From NCBI GenBank assembly GCA_003243275.1, contig QFQR01000001.1:728823-792822 (forward strand): a DNA stretch of 64,000 nt. The letters run 5' to 3'. This stretch comes from Leifsonia xyli. Its GTDB lineage: Bacteria > Actinomycetota > Actinomycetes > Actinomycetales > Microbacteriaceae. The translations under genes were made by a program, and so were the position numbers. The notes under the pieces are model-generated. The model did no database searches. It saw only the letters and a list, made by a program, of their open reading frames with translations, and was not told where the DNA came from. Below are positions 47,212-56,180 of this stretch, in pieces; position 1 is the first letter of the stretch; every line of letters starts with the position of its first letter.

Positions 47212-48224
47212 GACTTGGCCGTCACCGTCTCACGAAGCGCCGGGATGACGGTCTCGCCGTAGACCCGCAGCGTCTCCTCCTTGTTGTCGTGCTGGAGGTA
47301 GCCGGCGAACTGGTGCACGCCGAGCGAGCGCAGCTCCTCGAGCTTCTCGATGTGCTGCGCCGAGTTGCCGAGCATGCAGAACCGGTCGACGATCTCGTCC
47401 GGAACGAAGTCGACGTGGTCGTTGTCCGACTTGCCGTGGGTGTTGTAGTCGTAGCCGGTGCGCTTCTCGATGTAGTCGGTGAGCGCCTTCGGCACGGCAC
47501 CCGTGGTCCCGTACTTGGCCACGATGTCGGCGACGTGGTTGCCGACCATGCCGCCGAACCAGCGGCACTGCTCGCGCATGTGCTCCCAGTCGTCGCCGAT
47601 GTACATCGGGGCGGCCACGCAGAAGGTGATCTCGTCGGGGTCGCGGCCGGCGGCCTCCGCGGCATCCCGGACCGTCTTGATCATCCACTTGGCGATGTCG
47701 ACATCCGCGAGCTGCAGGATGAAGCCGTCGCCGACCTCGCCCGTGAGCTTGAGCGCGAGCGGGCCGTAGGCGGCCACCCACACCTCGAGCTCGGAGCCCT
47801 CCGACCAGGGCAGGCGCAGCATCGATCCGTTGTACTCGACGGCGCGGCTGTTGCCGAGCTCGCGGATCACGTGGATCGACTCGCGCAGTTCCGCGAGCGT
47901 CGTGGGCTTGCCGTTGGTGACGCGCACCGCCGAGTCGCCCCGGCCGATGCCGACGACCGTGCGGTTGCCGTACATCTCGTTGAGTGTCGCGAACACGGAT
48001 GCCGTGACCGTCCAGTCACGGGTGGCGGGGTTCGTGACGAAGGGCCCGACCTTCACCTTGCGGGTCTCCGCGAGGATCTGGCTGTAGATGACGTACGGCT
48101 CCTGCCAGAGGATGTGCGAGTCGAAGGTCCAGACGTGGCTGAAGCCGTACTGCTCGGCCAGCTTGGCCAGGTGCACCGTGCGGGACGCCGGTGGGTTGGT
48201 CTGGAGGACTGCTCCGAAATCCAT
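47208..48224 (-). CDS. LLM-class F420-dependent oxidoreductase (TIGR03842-like) in the pyrimidine operon
   Basis: A 338-residue luciferase-fold enzyme. Hallmarks are FGAVLQTNPPASRTVHLAKLAEQYGFSHVWTFDSHILWQEPY, KVGPFVTNPATRDWTVTASVFATLNEMYGNRTVVGIGRGDSAVRV, and ELEVWVAAYGPLALKLTGEVGDGFILQ. It fits the TIGR03842 group of predicted F420 enzymes, which I recall commonly linked to dihydropyrimidinase genes. It sits between the hydantoinase and transporter genes and is coupled to the permease gene. No classical dihydropyrimidine dehydrogenase is encoded in this operon, so this enzyme could supply that step. This is a hypothesis. Confidence 0.88.
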   Translation of the reverse strand: MDFGAVLQTNPPASRTVHLAKLAEQYGFSHVWTFDSHILWQEPYVIYSQILAETRKVKVGPFVTNPATRDWTVTASVFATLNEMYGNRTVVGIGRGDSAVRVTNGKPTTLAELRESIHVIRELGNSRAVEYNGSMLRLPWSEGSELEVWVAAYGPLALKLTGEVGDGFILQLADVDIAKWMIKTVRDAAEAAGRDPDEITFCVAAPMYIGDDWEHMREQCRWFGGMVGNHVADIVAKYGTTGAVPKALTDYIEKRTGYDYNTHGKSDNDHVDFVPDEIVDRFCMLGNSAQHIEKLEELRSLGVHQFAGYLQHDNKEETLRVYGETVIPALRETVTAKS

Positions 48225-48225
48225 A

Positions 48226-48294
48226 ATCTCGATATGCTCCGCTACTCGATCAACAGGGGTGGGGTCGATACTCGATCAGAAAAAGGGGGTGGGG
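48226..48294. repeat. Diverged family-F repeat, duplicated
   Basis: AATCTCGATATGCTCCGCTACTCGATCAA resembles the TCGATACGCCGC...GGCTACTCAACCAG unit, and GGTCGATACTCGATCA repeats part of it at once. It fills the gap between the LLM gene and the hydantoinase gene. Confidence 0.6.
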
Positions 48295-49731
48295 TCAGAC
48301 CAGGTACTGGGAGAGGCCGCGCTTGACGAAGCGGCCATCACCCTTGGTACCGAGGTACTGGTTGTCGTCGACGACGACCTTGCCGCGCGAGAGCACGGTG
48401 TCGACGTGTCCGTCGATCTCGTAGCCCTCCCACGCGGAGTGGTCCATGTTCATGTGGTGCGTCTTGTCCACGCCGATCGAGGTGTGCCCGTTCGGGTCGT
48501 AGACGACGATGTCGGCATCCGCGCCGGGCTGGATGACGCCCTTCTTGCCGTAGAGCCCGAACATCCGCGCCGGGGTGGTGCTCGTGAGCTCGACCCAGCG
48601 CTCGAGGGTGATCTCGCCCGTGACGACGCCCTGGTACATGAGGTCCATCCGGTGCTCGACCGAGCCGATGCCGTTGGGGATCTTGCGGAAGTCGCCGAGG
48701 CCGAGCTCCTTCTGCCCCTTCATGCAGAACGGGCAGTGGTCGGTGGAGACCATCTGCAGGTCGTTCGTGCGCAGGCCCTGCCACATGGCGTGCTGGTGGC
48801 CGTCTGCGCGGGCGCGCAGCGGTGTCGAGCACACCCACTTGGCCCCCTCGAACGCACCCCACTCCTCGCTCGACGCGCCGAGCTGCTCCTCGAGGGAGAG
48901 GTAGAGGTACTGCGGGCAGGTCTCGCCGAACACGTTCTGTCCGCGGTCGCGGGCGGCGGCGAGCTGCTCGACGGCCTGCTTCGCGGAGACGTGCACGACG
49001 TAGAGCGGAGCGCCGGTGAGCCGGGCGATCATGATCGCGCGGTGGGTGGCCTCCTCCTCCATCTCCCAGGCACGCGCGATGCCGTGGAAGTAGGGGTCGG
49101 TCTTGCCCGCCTCGGCGAGCTGGGCGGCGAGCACGTCGATGACGGGCCCGTTCTCGGCGTGCATCATCGTGAGCAGGCCCGTGTCGGCCGCCACCTGCAT
49201 CGCCTTCAGGATCTGGGCGTCGTCGGAGTAGAAGACCCCCGGGTAGGCCATGAAGAGCTTGAAGCTCGTGATGCCCTCGTCGACGAGGCTCGGCATCACG
49301 GCGAGCGAGTCGGCGTCGACGCCGCCGATGATCTGGTGGAAGGCGTAGTCGATCGCGCAGTTGCCCGCGGCCTTCTCGTGCCAGGCGGCGAGGCCGTCCA
49401 TCACCTTCTGGCCGTAGGTCTGCACGGCGAAGTCGATGATCGTCGTCGTGCCGCCGTGGGCGGCGGCACGGGTGCCGGTCTCGAAGGTGTCGGAGGCGTT
49501 GGTTCCGCCGAAGGGCAGCTCCATGTGGGTGTGCGCGTCGATGCCGCCGGGGATGACGTACTTGCCGGTCGCGTCGATCACGGTGTCGACGCCGCGGCGG
49601 AGGTCGGTGCCGAGCAGTTCGGAGCCGGGGGCGAGGACGGCGACGATCTGCTCGCCGTCGACCAGCACATCCGCTGCTCCACGACCGGTGGCCGAGACCA
49701 CCGTTCCGCCGGTGATGAGTGTGGTTGCCAT
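48295..49731 (-). CDS. hydA: Dihydropyrimidinase/hydantoinase
   Basis: A 478-residue cyclic-amidohydrolase that opens dihydrouracil, dihydrothymine or hydantoins to N-carbamoyl amino acids. Metal ligands are His67 and His69 (DAHTHME), the carboxylated Lys158 (SFKLFMAYPG), MMHAENG, VVHVSA and STDHCPF. The length and motif order match bacterial D-hydantoinases/dihydropyrimidinases. The ATG start is at 49729-49731, 17 nt after the amidase gene. With the amidase and aminotransferase it covers the last three steps of reductive pyrimidine breakdown. Confidence 0.93.
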   Translation of the reverse strand: MATTLITGGTVVSATGRGAADVLVDGEQIVAVLAPGSELLGTDLRRGVDTVIDATGKYVIPGGIDAHTHMELPFGGTNASDTFETGTRAAAHGGTTTIIDFAVQTYGQKVMDGLAAWHEKAAGNCAIDYAFHQIIGGVDADSLAVMPSLVDEGITSFKLFMAYPGVFYSDDAQILKAMQVAADTGLLTMMHAENGPVIDVLAAQLAEAGKTDPYFHGIARAWEMEEEATHRAIMIARLTGAPLYVVHVSAKQAVEQLAAARDRGQNVFGETCPQYLYLSLEEQLGASSEEWGAFEGAKWVCSTPLRARADGHQHAMWQGLRTNDLQMVSTDHCPFCMKGQKELGLGDFRKIPNGIGSVEHRMDLMYQGVVTGEITLERWVELTSTTPARMFGLYGKKGVIQPGADADIVVYDPNGHTSIGVDKTHHMNMDHSAWEGYEIDGHVDTVLSRGKVVVDDNQYLGTKGDGRFVKRGLSQYLV

Positions 49732-49748
49732 GGTTCGCTCCTTCGCGG

Positions 49749-50597
49749 CTACGGCTTGGCGATTTCGGTGTAGGTCTCGGGGCGGCGGTCGCGGTAGAAC
49801 TGCCAGTCGTCGCGCATCTCGCGCACCAGGTTCATGTCGAGGTCGCGCACGAGCAGCTCCTCGTGCTCACCGGAGCCGCGCTCGCCCACGAAGTTGCCGC
49901 GCGGGTCGATCACGTTGGAGGTTCCGTAGAAGCTGACCGCGTCGGCGCCGTACTCGTTGTCTTCGAGGCCGACGCGGTTGGGCTGGAGCACGAAGTAGCC
50001 GTTCGCGACGGCGGCGGCGGGGCCTTCGACCTCCCACAGGCGGTTGGAGAGGCCGGGCTTGGTGGCGTTCGGGTTGCACACGATGTGGGCGCCGCGCAGG
50101 CCGTACTCGCGCCATCCCTCGGGGAAGTGGCGGTCGTAGCAGATGTAGGTGCCGACCGTGCCGACGGCGGTCTCGAACACCGGGTAGCCGAGGTTGCCCG
50201 GCCGGAAGTAGAACTTCTCCCAGAACTTCTCGACGTGCGGGATGTGGATCTTGCGGTACTTGCCGAGGATCGAGCCGTCGGCGTCGACGACGACGGTCGT
50301 GTTGTAGTACACCCCGGTCTGCTCCTCCTCGTAGATCGGCAGCACGGTCACGACGCCGAGCTCCTTCGCGATGGAGGCGAAGCGCTGCACGATCGGCCCG
50401 TCGGCGGGCTCGGCGTAGCGGTAGTACTTCTTGTCCTGCGTGATGCCGAAGTAGGGACCGTAGAACAGCTCCTGGAAGCACATGAGTTGTGCGCCGTCGC
50501 GGGCGGCATCCCGGATGAACCCCTCGTGCTTGTCGAGCATGGATTCCTTGTCGCCGGTCCAGGTGGTCTGGCTGATGGCGGCACGTACGACGGTCAT
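49749..50597 (-). CDS. Nitrilase-superfamily N-carbamoyl amidase (putative beta-ureidopropionase)
   Basis: A 282-residue carbon-nitrogen hydrolase. The catalytic triad is Glu43 (CFQELFYGPYF), Lys116 (LGKYRKIHIPH) and Cys153 (YICYDRHFPEGWREYG). The surrounding sequence resembles beta-alanine synthases and N-carbamoyl-D-amino-acid hydrolases, which release CO2 and ammonia from the ring-opened product of HydA. The ATG at 50595-50597 has a GAGGAGA site. It is first in the operon, divergent from the MocR-type regulator. Confidence 0.9.
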   Translation of the reverse strand: MTVVRAAISQTTWTGDKESMLDKHEGFIRDAARDGAQLMCFQELFYGPYFGITQDKKYYRYAEPADGPIVQRFASIAKELGVVTVLPIYEEEQTGVYYNTTVVVDADGSILGKYRKIHIPHVEKFWEKFYFRPGNLGYPVFETAVGTVGTYICYDRHFPEGWREYGLRGAHIVCNPNATKPGLSNRLWEVEGPAAAVANGYFVLQPNRVGLEDNEYGADAVSFYGTSNVIDPRGNFVGERGSGEHEELLVRDLDMNLVREMRDDWQFYRDRRPETYTEIAKP

Positions 50598-50695
50598 GCG
50601 GTGTCTCCTCGGATCTTGCTTTTTGTTATCTTTGGTCGTAAACATTTCTCTGACGTTACGCATTGTGACGTGGGCGTAAAACTACGGGGGTTTGA
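50598..50695. promoter_or_regulatory. Divergent promoter region with candidate MocR operators
   Basis: A markedly AT-rich 98-bp gap between the amidase and the regulator genes. Two direct repeats, GGTCGTAAAC (50634-50643) and GGGCGTAAAAC (50672-50682), lie about 38 bp apart. GabR/MocR-type proteins commonly bind paired direct repeats in such divergent regions, so these are candidate operators for the regulator on the right. Confidence 0.5.
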
Positions 50696-52024
50696 GTGAA
50701 ATCGGTAGCCCTTTCCATCGAAGAAAGATCTCCTCACGGAATCGCGACCGGGATCGCGCGGCTCATCACGACCGGCGACCTCGCCCCCGGCGACCGCCTG
50801 CCGACCGTGCGCGAGCTCGCCGCCGACCTCGGCGTCTCGCCCGCGACCGTCTCGCACGCCTGGCAGACACTGGCCTCCGCCGGACTCATCACGAGCCGCG
50901 GGCGCAGCGGCAGCTTCGTGCGCGCCGAACCCCGCGAATGGCTGCCGCGGCGCTACCGCGGCCTCGACGGCCAGCTCGACGCGCGCCTCGACCTCTCGCG
51001 GGGAACCCCCGACCCCGAGCTGCTGCCCGCCCTCGGGCCCGCGCTCGCGCGCGTGGGCGCGCGCGCCGACACCACGAGCTACCAGGCCAAGCCCGACATC
51101 CCCGAGCTGCACGATCTGCTGCGCGCGAGCTGGCCGGCGCCCGTCGAGTCGATCACCGTGCTGAACGGCGCCCTCGACGCCATCGACCGCGCGCTCGCGG
51201 CGCTCGTGCGCTTCGGCGACCGCGTGGTCGTGGAGAACCCGACCTTCCCGCCGTTCATGGATCTGCTCGACCACTACGCGCTGCAGGCGGTCGGCGTGGA
51301 GCTGGATGCCGAGGGGATGCGGCCCGAGGAGTTCGCGGCCGCGCTCGGCAGCTCCCCCGCGATCGTGCTGCTGCAGCCGCGCGCCCACAACCCGACCGGC
51401 ATCTCGATGACGGCGGCGCGCGCGGAGCAGCTCGCCGGCATCCTCGCGCGCAGTCGCACCGCCCAGGACGCGATCGTCATCGAGGACGACCACTCGGGCG
51501 CCATCAGCTCGTCCCCCGATGTGAGCCTCGCGACCTGGCTGCCGGATCGGGTGCTGCACGTGCGCAGCTTCTCGAAGTCGCACGGGCCCGACCTGCGCAT
51601 CGGCGCGATCGGCGGACCGCGCCCGCTCGTCGACCGCGTCGTCGCGAGGCGTCTGCTCGGCCCCGGCTGGACCTCGCGCATGATGCAGGCGATCCTGCAC
51701 GAGCTGCTGACGCATCCGAGCTCGACCCTCGCGATCGACGAGGCGCGCTGGGCCTATTCGGGACGGCAGGCGGCCCTCGCGGAAGCGGTGCGCGAGGCCG
51801 GGGGCTGGCTCGCGGGCGGTGACGGCATCAACGCCTGGCTGCGGGTGGCGGATGAGCGCGCCGCGGTGGTGCAGCTCGCGGCGGTCGGCATCCGCGTCGC
51901 CGCAGGCGGCCCGTTCCAGCTCGGCGACGGTCAGGACCCGCACATCCGCGTCACCGTGGGGGCGTTGCGGGAGGAGATCCCCGCCGTCGGTGCGGCGCTC
52001 GCGGTGGCGCAGAACGCGAGCTGA
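50696..52024 (+). CDS. MocR/GabR-family PLP-dependent transcriptional regulator
   Basis: A 442-residue fusion of a GntR winged helix (about 10-78: LPTVRELAADLGVSPATVSHAWQTLASAGLI) with an aminotransferase-like fold type I domain (about 95-440). The PLP-binding Lys294 is present in SFSKSHGPDLR, as are HNPTG (231-235) and IEDDHSG (262-268). Family members sense an amine or amino acid through PLP and control an adjacent, usually divergent, catabolic gene set. A beta-amino acid such as beta-alanine would be a logical effector here. The start is GTG at 50696. Confidence 0.92.
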   Translation: MKSVALSIEERSPHGIATGIARLITTGDLAPGDRLPTVRELAADLGVSPATVSHAWQTLASAGLITSRGRSGSFVRAEPREWLPRRYRGLDGQLDARLDLSRGTPDPELLPALGPALARVGARADTTSYQAKPDIPELHDLLRASWPAPVESITVLNGALDAIDRALAALVRFGDRVVVENPTFPPFMDLLDHYALQAVGVELDAEGMRPEEFAAALGSSPAIVLLQPRAHNPTGISMTAARAEQLAGILARSRTAQDAIVIEDDHSGAISSSPDVSLATWLPDRVLHVRSFSKSHGPDLRIGAIGGPRPLVDRVVARRLLGPGWTSRMMQAILHELLTHPSSTLAIDEARWAYSGRQAALAEAVREAGGWLAGGDGINAWLRVADERAAVVQLAAVGIRVAAGGPFQLGDGQDPHIRVTVGALREEIPAVGAALAVAQNAS

Positions 52025-52049
52025 GCGGCGGATGCCGCACCGGGCCGAG

Positions 52050-52604
52050 CTAGGCCCACTCCCCCTCGGTGGTGCGAGAGAGTTCGCCGAGGAAGCGGAT
52101 GACGACGTCGCGCTCCGCGGGCGGGAGCGCGGCCGCGACCCGGAAGCGGCGGGCGTGCTCGCGTCCGACCGTGGCCTGCGCCGCCTGGCGCGTCTCCTGC
52201 TCGATCACGATCGACGCCGAGCGCCGGTCGTGCGGATGCGGGAGACGCCGGATGTGGCCGCCGCGTTCCAGCCGGTCGAGGAGCTTCGTGGTCGCGGCGC
52301 TCGAGATGCCGAGATGCTCGGCGATGCCGCCCGCGGTGGCGACCTCGCCGCGATCCGTCACGACGATGAGGTAGCGCAGCGCCCGCATGTCACTGTCGCC
52401 GAGCTTCATGAACCGGCGGGATGCCTCGCTCAGCCGCTCCTCTGCGGTGCGCCAATCGCGGAGCGCGTCGAGCACCCGCACCGTGTGGGCGATCTCGTCG
52501 TCGCTCATCTCCGAGACGTCGAGCATGCGTCCGCGGATGTCGATGACGCGGGGGTCGTGCATGCGCTCGGCGTCCTCCGCCCGCGTCTGATGCCCGCTCG
52601 TCAC
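52050..52604 (-). CDS. MarR-family regulator, CrtR-like
   Basis: A 184-residue MarR-type regulator. The winged helix is ATAGGIAEHLGISSAATTKLLDRLERGGHIRRLPHPHDRRSASI, with flanking dimerisation helices. It is divergent from crtE with a 77-bp gap, the same layout as crtR in Corynebacterium glutamicum, where the MarR protein represses the carotenoid operon and responds to prenyl diphosphates. The GTG at 52602-52604 gives 184 residues but has its AGGAG directly abutting. The ATG at 52560-52562 (170 residues), with GGAGGAC upstream, is a good alternative. Confidence 0.87.
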   Translation of the reverse strand: MTSGHQTRAEDAERMHDPRVIDIRGRMLDVSEMSDDEIAHTVRVLDALRDWRTAEERLSEASRRFMKLGDSDMRALRYLIVVTDRGEVATAGGIAEHLGISSAATTKLLDRLERGGHIRRLPHPHDRRSASIVIEQETRQAAQATVGREHARRFRVAAALPPAERDVVIRFLGELSRTTEGEWA

Positions 52605-52681
52605 TCCTGCATGCTAGGACGACAGGGTGAATCTCACCAGGTGTATTGCTATCTCGGTTAACTACTTCGTAAGGTGAGGCG
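52605..52681. promoter_or_regulatory. Divergent crt promoter region
   Basis: A 77-bp gap between the MarR gene and crtE, with an AT-rich centre (TATTGCTATCTCGGTTAAC). It holds a short palindrome GGTGA-atc-TCACC (52626-52638) and the GTTAAC palindrome, both possible regulator contacts. GGTGAGG precedes the crtE start. Confidence 0.45.
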
Positions 52682-53773
52682 ATGGAGCTCGCAGCGGGAG
52701 GCGCCGTGGTGTCGTTCACCGACACCCACACGAACCGTCTGCGGGAGCAGTTCGATGCGCGCCTCGACGAGTACTTCGCCGCGCAATCGCTCCGGGCCGC
52801 CCTCCACGACGAACGCTTCCGTGAGCTCTGGAACCGGCTGCGCTCGCTCTCCCGCGGCGGCAAACGGGTGCGCCCGCTGCTGCTGCTCGCCGCCCACGAC
52901 GGCCTCGGCGGACGGCGACGCGACGACGCCATCCGCGCCGCCGTCGCCGTCGAACTGCTGCACACCTCGCTCGTCATCCACGACGACATCATCGACGGCG
53001 ACCTCGAACGCCGGGGCGGTCCCAACATCACGGCGGCCTTCGCGGCGGATGCGCGCGCGCACGGCCTCCCCGAGGCGCGCTCCCGCGCCTGGGGCGAGAC
53101 GATGGCGTTGCTGGGCGGCGACCTGCTGCTGAGCGCCGCCGTGCGCGAGGTCGCCCGCATCGAGGCGCCAGAGGAGCTGCGCGAGCGGCTGCTCGCGGTG
53201 CTCGACGAGGGGATCTATCTCGCGGCCTCCGGCGAGCAGGCCGACGTCGCCTACGGGATCGGGCTGGAGCGTCCGGATCCGGCCGCGATCCGCGCGATGA
53301 TGCACCGCAAGACCGCGAGCTACAGCTTCGAGACGCCGCTGCGCATGGGAGCGGCACTCGCCGAGGCGCCCGAGCCGCTCACCCACCGGCTCGGCGAGAT
53401 CGGGCGGGGCCTCGGCATCCTGTTCCAGCTGCGCGACGATCTGCTCGGCGCCTTCGGACGTCCCGAGCTCACCGGCAAGAGCGCCTCGAGCGACCTGCGC
53501 GAGGGCAAGGTGACGATGCTCGTCGCGTACGCCCGCGACGAGCCGGCCTGGCAGGCGGTCGCCCCGCTCTGGGGGCGGCCCGAGCTGGCCGACCACGAGA
53601 TCGAGCTGCTGCGCGAGGCGCTCGAGGTGTGCGGCGCGAGACGCCGGCTCGAGAAGGAGATCGAACGCGAAGGCGCCCACGTGCTCTCGCTCATCGGGGC
53701 GGCCCGGCTGCCGAGCGCGCTCACCGCCGAGCTGCGGCAGGTCGTGCGCAGCGGCATGGAGCGCGAGGCATGA
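52682..53773 (+). CDS. crtE: Geranylgeranyl diphosphate synthase
   Basis: A 363-residue polyprenyl synthetase providing the C20 precursor for carotenoids. The first Asp-rich motif is DDIID (101-105) and the second DDLLG (252-256). GGKRVRP (59-65) binds diphosphate. The ATG at 52682 follows GGTGAGG; an internal GTG is a weaker option. It leads the crt operon, overlapping crtB by four bases. The operon's product makes GGPP the expected chain length. Confidence 0.92.
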   Translation: MELAAGGAVVSFTDTHTNRLREQFDARLDEYFAAQSLRAALHDERFRELWNRLRSLSRGGKRVRPLLLLAAHDGLGGRRRDDAIRAAVAVELLHTSLVIHDDIIDGDLERRGGPNITAAFAADARAHGLPEARSRAWGETMALLGGDLLLSAAVREVARIEAPEELRERLLAVLDEGIYLAASGEQADVAYGIGLERPDPAAIRAMMHRKTASYSFETPLRMGAALAEAPEPLTHRLGEIGRGLGILFQLRDDLLGAFGRPELTGKSASSDLREGKVTMLVAYARDEPAWQAVAPLWGRPELADHEIELLREALEVCGARRRLEKEIEREGAHVLSLIGAARLPSALTAELRQVVRSGMEREA

Positions 53774-54636
53774 CCGCGCCCCCGGTCGGGCTCGCGCTGT
53801 ACCGCGAGACCGCGCGCGCGGCGAGCGCTCCCGTCATCCGGCGCTACTCCAGCTCGTTCGGGATGGCATCGGCCCTGTTCCCGCGTCGATGCCGCGGCTC
53901 GATCGCGGCCATCTACGCGCTCGTCCGCGTCGCCGACGAGATCGTCGACGGCACGGCGGCCGAAGCCGGACTCGTGCCCTCCGAGCTGCGCGAGGCGCTC
54001 GATCTGTTCGAGGCCGAGGTCGAGCACGCGCTCATCACCGGGTTCAGCGCGAACCTCATCGTGCAGGCGTTCGCCGACGTCGCCCGGCGGGCGGGCTTCG
54101 GGCCCGAGCTGACCCGCCCGTTCTTCGCCTCGATGCGTCGCGACCTCGAGCCCGTCGCCTTCGACGACGGGGCCCTCCGCGCCTACGTCCACGGCTCGGC
54201 CGAGGTCGTGGGGCTCATGTGCCTGCGGGTGTTCACCCCCACGCGCGACGCCCGGCTCGACGACGCCGCCTGCGCGCTCGGCTCGGCCTTCCAGCTCGTG
54301 AACTTCCTGCGCGACCTCGGCGACGACCGCGACCGCCTCGGGCGCGAGTACCTGCCCGAGTTCCGGCTGCTGTCCGTCGAGTCGGCCACCGCCGCGGTCA
54401 TCGTCCGCATCCGGGCGGACCTCGCGCGGGCGCGATCCGGCATCCCGCTGCTGCCCGCCGACTGCCGACTCGCGGTCGCGACCGCGGCGGCCGTGTTCGG
54501 CGAGCTGCTCGCCCGCATCGAGACGCTGCCCGCCGAGCAGCTCGCCGGCACGCGCGTCTCGGTGCCGACCTCACGCAAGCTCGCGCTGCTCGCACGCGAG
54601 CGGATGCGGCTGCTCGGCGCGGGCGGGCGGGCGTGA
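53770..54636 (+). CDS. crtB: Phytoene synthase
   Basis: A 288-residue squalene/phytoene synthase that joins two GGPP molecules. RYSSSFGMASALFP begins the domain. The substrate-binding Asp motifs are VADEIVDG and LRDLGDDRDRLGREYLP. The ATG overlaps the crtE stop (ATGA), and the stop overlaps the crtI start (GTGA). It is slightly shorter than plant or Pantoea enzymes but typical for actinobacteria. Confidence 0.94.
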   Translation: MTAPPVGLALYRETARAASAPVIRRYSSSFGMASALFPRRCRGSIAAIYALVRVADEIVDGTAAEAGLVPSELREALDLFEAEVEHALITGFSANLIVQAFADVARRAGFGPELTRPFFASMRRDLEPVAFDDGALRAYVHGSAEVVGLMCLRVFTPTRDARLDDAACALGSAFQLVNFLRDLGDDRDRLGREYLPEFRLLSVESATAAVIVRIRADLARARSGIPLLPADCRLAVATAAAVFGELLARIETLPAEQLAGTRVSVPTSRKLALLARERMRLLGAGGRA

Positions 54637-56180
54637 GCCGCGCACGCGAGGTCGCGATCGTCGGGGGCGGGATCGGGGGCCTCGCGAGCGCGGCGCTCCT
54701 CGCCGCCGACGGCCACCGGGTGACGCTCTTCGAGGCGGGCCCGGCCTTCGGCGGGCGCGCGGGCAGCTGGGAGCACGGAGGCTTCCGCTTCGACACGGGC
54801 CCGTCGTGGTACCTCATGCCGGAGGTGTTCGACCACTTCTACCGGCTGCTCGGCACGAGCGCGGCCGAGCAGCTCGAGCTCACCCGGCTCGACCCCGGCT
54901 ACCGGGTCTACGTCGAGGGCGACCCGGTCCCGTTCGACCTGCCCGCCGGAAGCGCGGCTGCGCGAGCGGCGCTCGCCGCCCTCGACCCCGGCGCCGCGGG
55001 GCGGATCGGCAGCTATCTCGACACCGCCGCATCCGCGTACCGGATGTCGGTCGAGCGCTTCCTCTACGGCTCCTTCGACAGCGCCCGGCCCTACCTCGAC
55101 GCGGAACTCGCGCGGGAGCTGCCGCGGCTCACCCGCATGCTGAGCCGCAGCCTCGACGCGGAGATCCGCCGCACCACGAGTGACCAGGGGCTGCGGCGGC
55201 TGCTCGGCTATCCGGCGGTGTTCCTCGGCGGCACCCCGAAGACCGTGCCGTCGCTCTTCCAGCTGATGAGCCACCTCGACGTCGATCAGGGGGTGCTGTA
55301 TCCGCGGGGCGGCTTCGCGCGGGTCGTCGAGTCACTCGTCGAGCTCGCCCGCGCGGCCGGCGCCGAACTGGTCGCGGATGCCCCCGTCACCCGCATCCTC
55401 GTGGACGGCGGGCGCACCGCGGGCGTCGAGTTCCGGGGGGCAGGCGGGGCGCGGATGCGGCATGCCGCCGAGCTCGTGGTCGGCGCGACGGACCTGCACC
55501 GCATCGAGACCGAGCTGCTCCCGCCGGAGGCGCGCGACCACAGCGCGCGCTGGTGGGAGCGGCGCGACCTCGGCTTCGGGGTCGTCACCGCGATGCTCGG
55601 GGTGCGCGGAGAGCTGCCCGAGCTCGCCCACCACACCCTGCTGTTCGCGAAGGACTGGGATGCCGGCTTCGCACGGCTCACCGGGAACACGCTCGCGCCC
55701 GAGGCCTCGCTCTACCTCGGCAAGCCGAGCGCGAGCGACCCGACGGTCGCCCCCGCCGGGCACGAGAACCTGTTCGTGCTCGTGCCCTCCCCCGCGGCCG
55801 CGGCGATGGCGCCGGGCGGGATCGACGGATCCGGCGACCCCGCGATCGAGCGCTACGTCGACGGGGTGATCGCGCAGATCGGCCGTTGGACCGGCGCATC
55901 CGACCTCGCCGATCGCGTCGTGGTGCGGCGCACACGCACCTCGGGCGAGCTGGAGACGGAGCTCGGCGCCTGGCGCGGCAGCATGCTCGGGCCCGCGCAC
56001 ACCGTGCGGCAGAGCGCGATGTTCCGGGCGGGCAACCGCTCGCGCAAGGTCGAGGGGCTCTACTTCGCGGGCTCGGGGACGATCCCCGGCATCGGCGTGC
56101 CGATGTGCCTCATCAGCGCCGAGCTCGTGCTGAAGCGCGTGCGCGGCGACCGCAGCGCGGCTCCCCTGGTGTCCGCATGA
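54633..56180 (+). CDS. crtI: Phytoene desaturase
   Basis: A 515-residue FAD-dependent desaturase converting phytoene to lycopene. The N-terminal Rossmann motif is VAIVGGGIGGLASAALLA, with FEAGPAFGGRAGSW and FDTGPSWYLMPEVFDHFY. The C-terminal family signature is GLYFAGSGTIPGIGVPMCLISAELV. The GTG start overlaps crtB. It precedes crtYe with a four-base overlap. Confidence 0.94.
   Translation: MSRAREVAIVGGGIGGLASAALLAADGHRVTLFEAGPAFGGRAGSWEHGGFRFDTGPSWYLMPEVFDHFYRLLGTSAAEQLELTRLDPGYRVYVEGDPVPFDLPAGSAAARAALAALDPGAAGRIGSYLDTAASAYRMSVERFLYGSFDSARPYLDAELARELPRLTRMLSRSLDAEIRRTTSDQGLRRLLGYPAVFLGGTPKTVPSLFQLMSHLDVDQGVLYPRGGFARVVESLVELARAAGAELVADAPVTRILVDGGRTAGVEFRGAGGARMRHAAELVVGATDLHRIETELLPPEARDHSARWWERRDLGFGVVTAMLGVRGELPELAHHTLLFAKDWDAGFARLTGNTLAPEASLYLGKPSASDPTVAPAGHENLFVLVPSPAAAAMAPGGIDGSGDPAIERYVDGVIAQIGRWTGASDLADRVVVRRTRTSGELETELGAWRGSMLGPAHTVRQSAMFRAGNRSRKVEGLYFAGSGTIPGIGVPMCLISAELVLKRVRGDRSAAPLVSA

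Noticed and set aside
48295..50597. HydA plus amidase as a D-amino-acid-producing hydantoin pathway
   Set aside because: The omega-aminotransferase, pyrimidine-like receptor and MocR regulator fit beta-amino-acid catabolism better; no hydantoin racemase is present.
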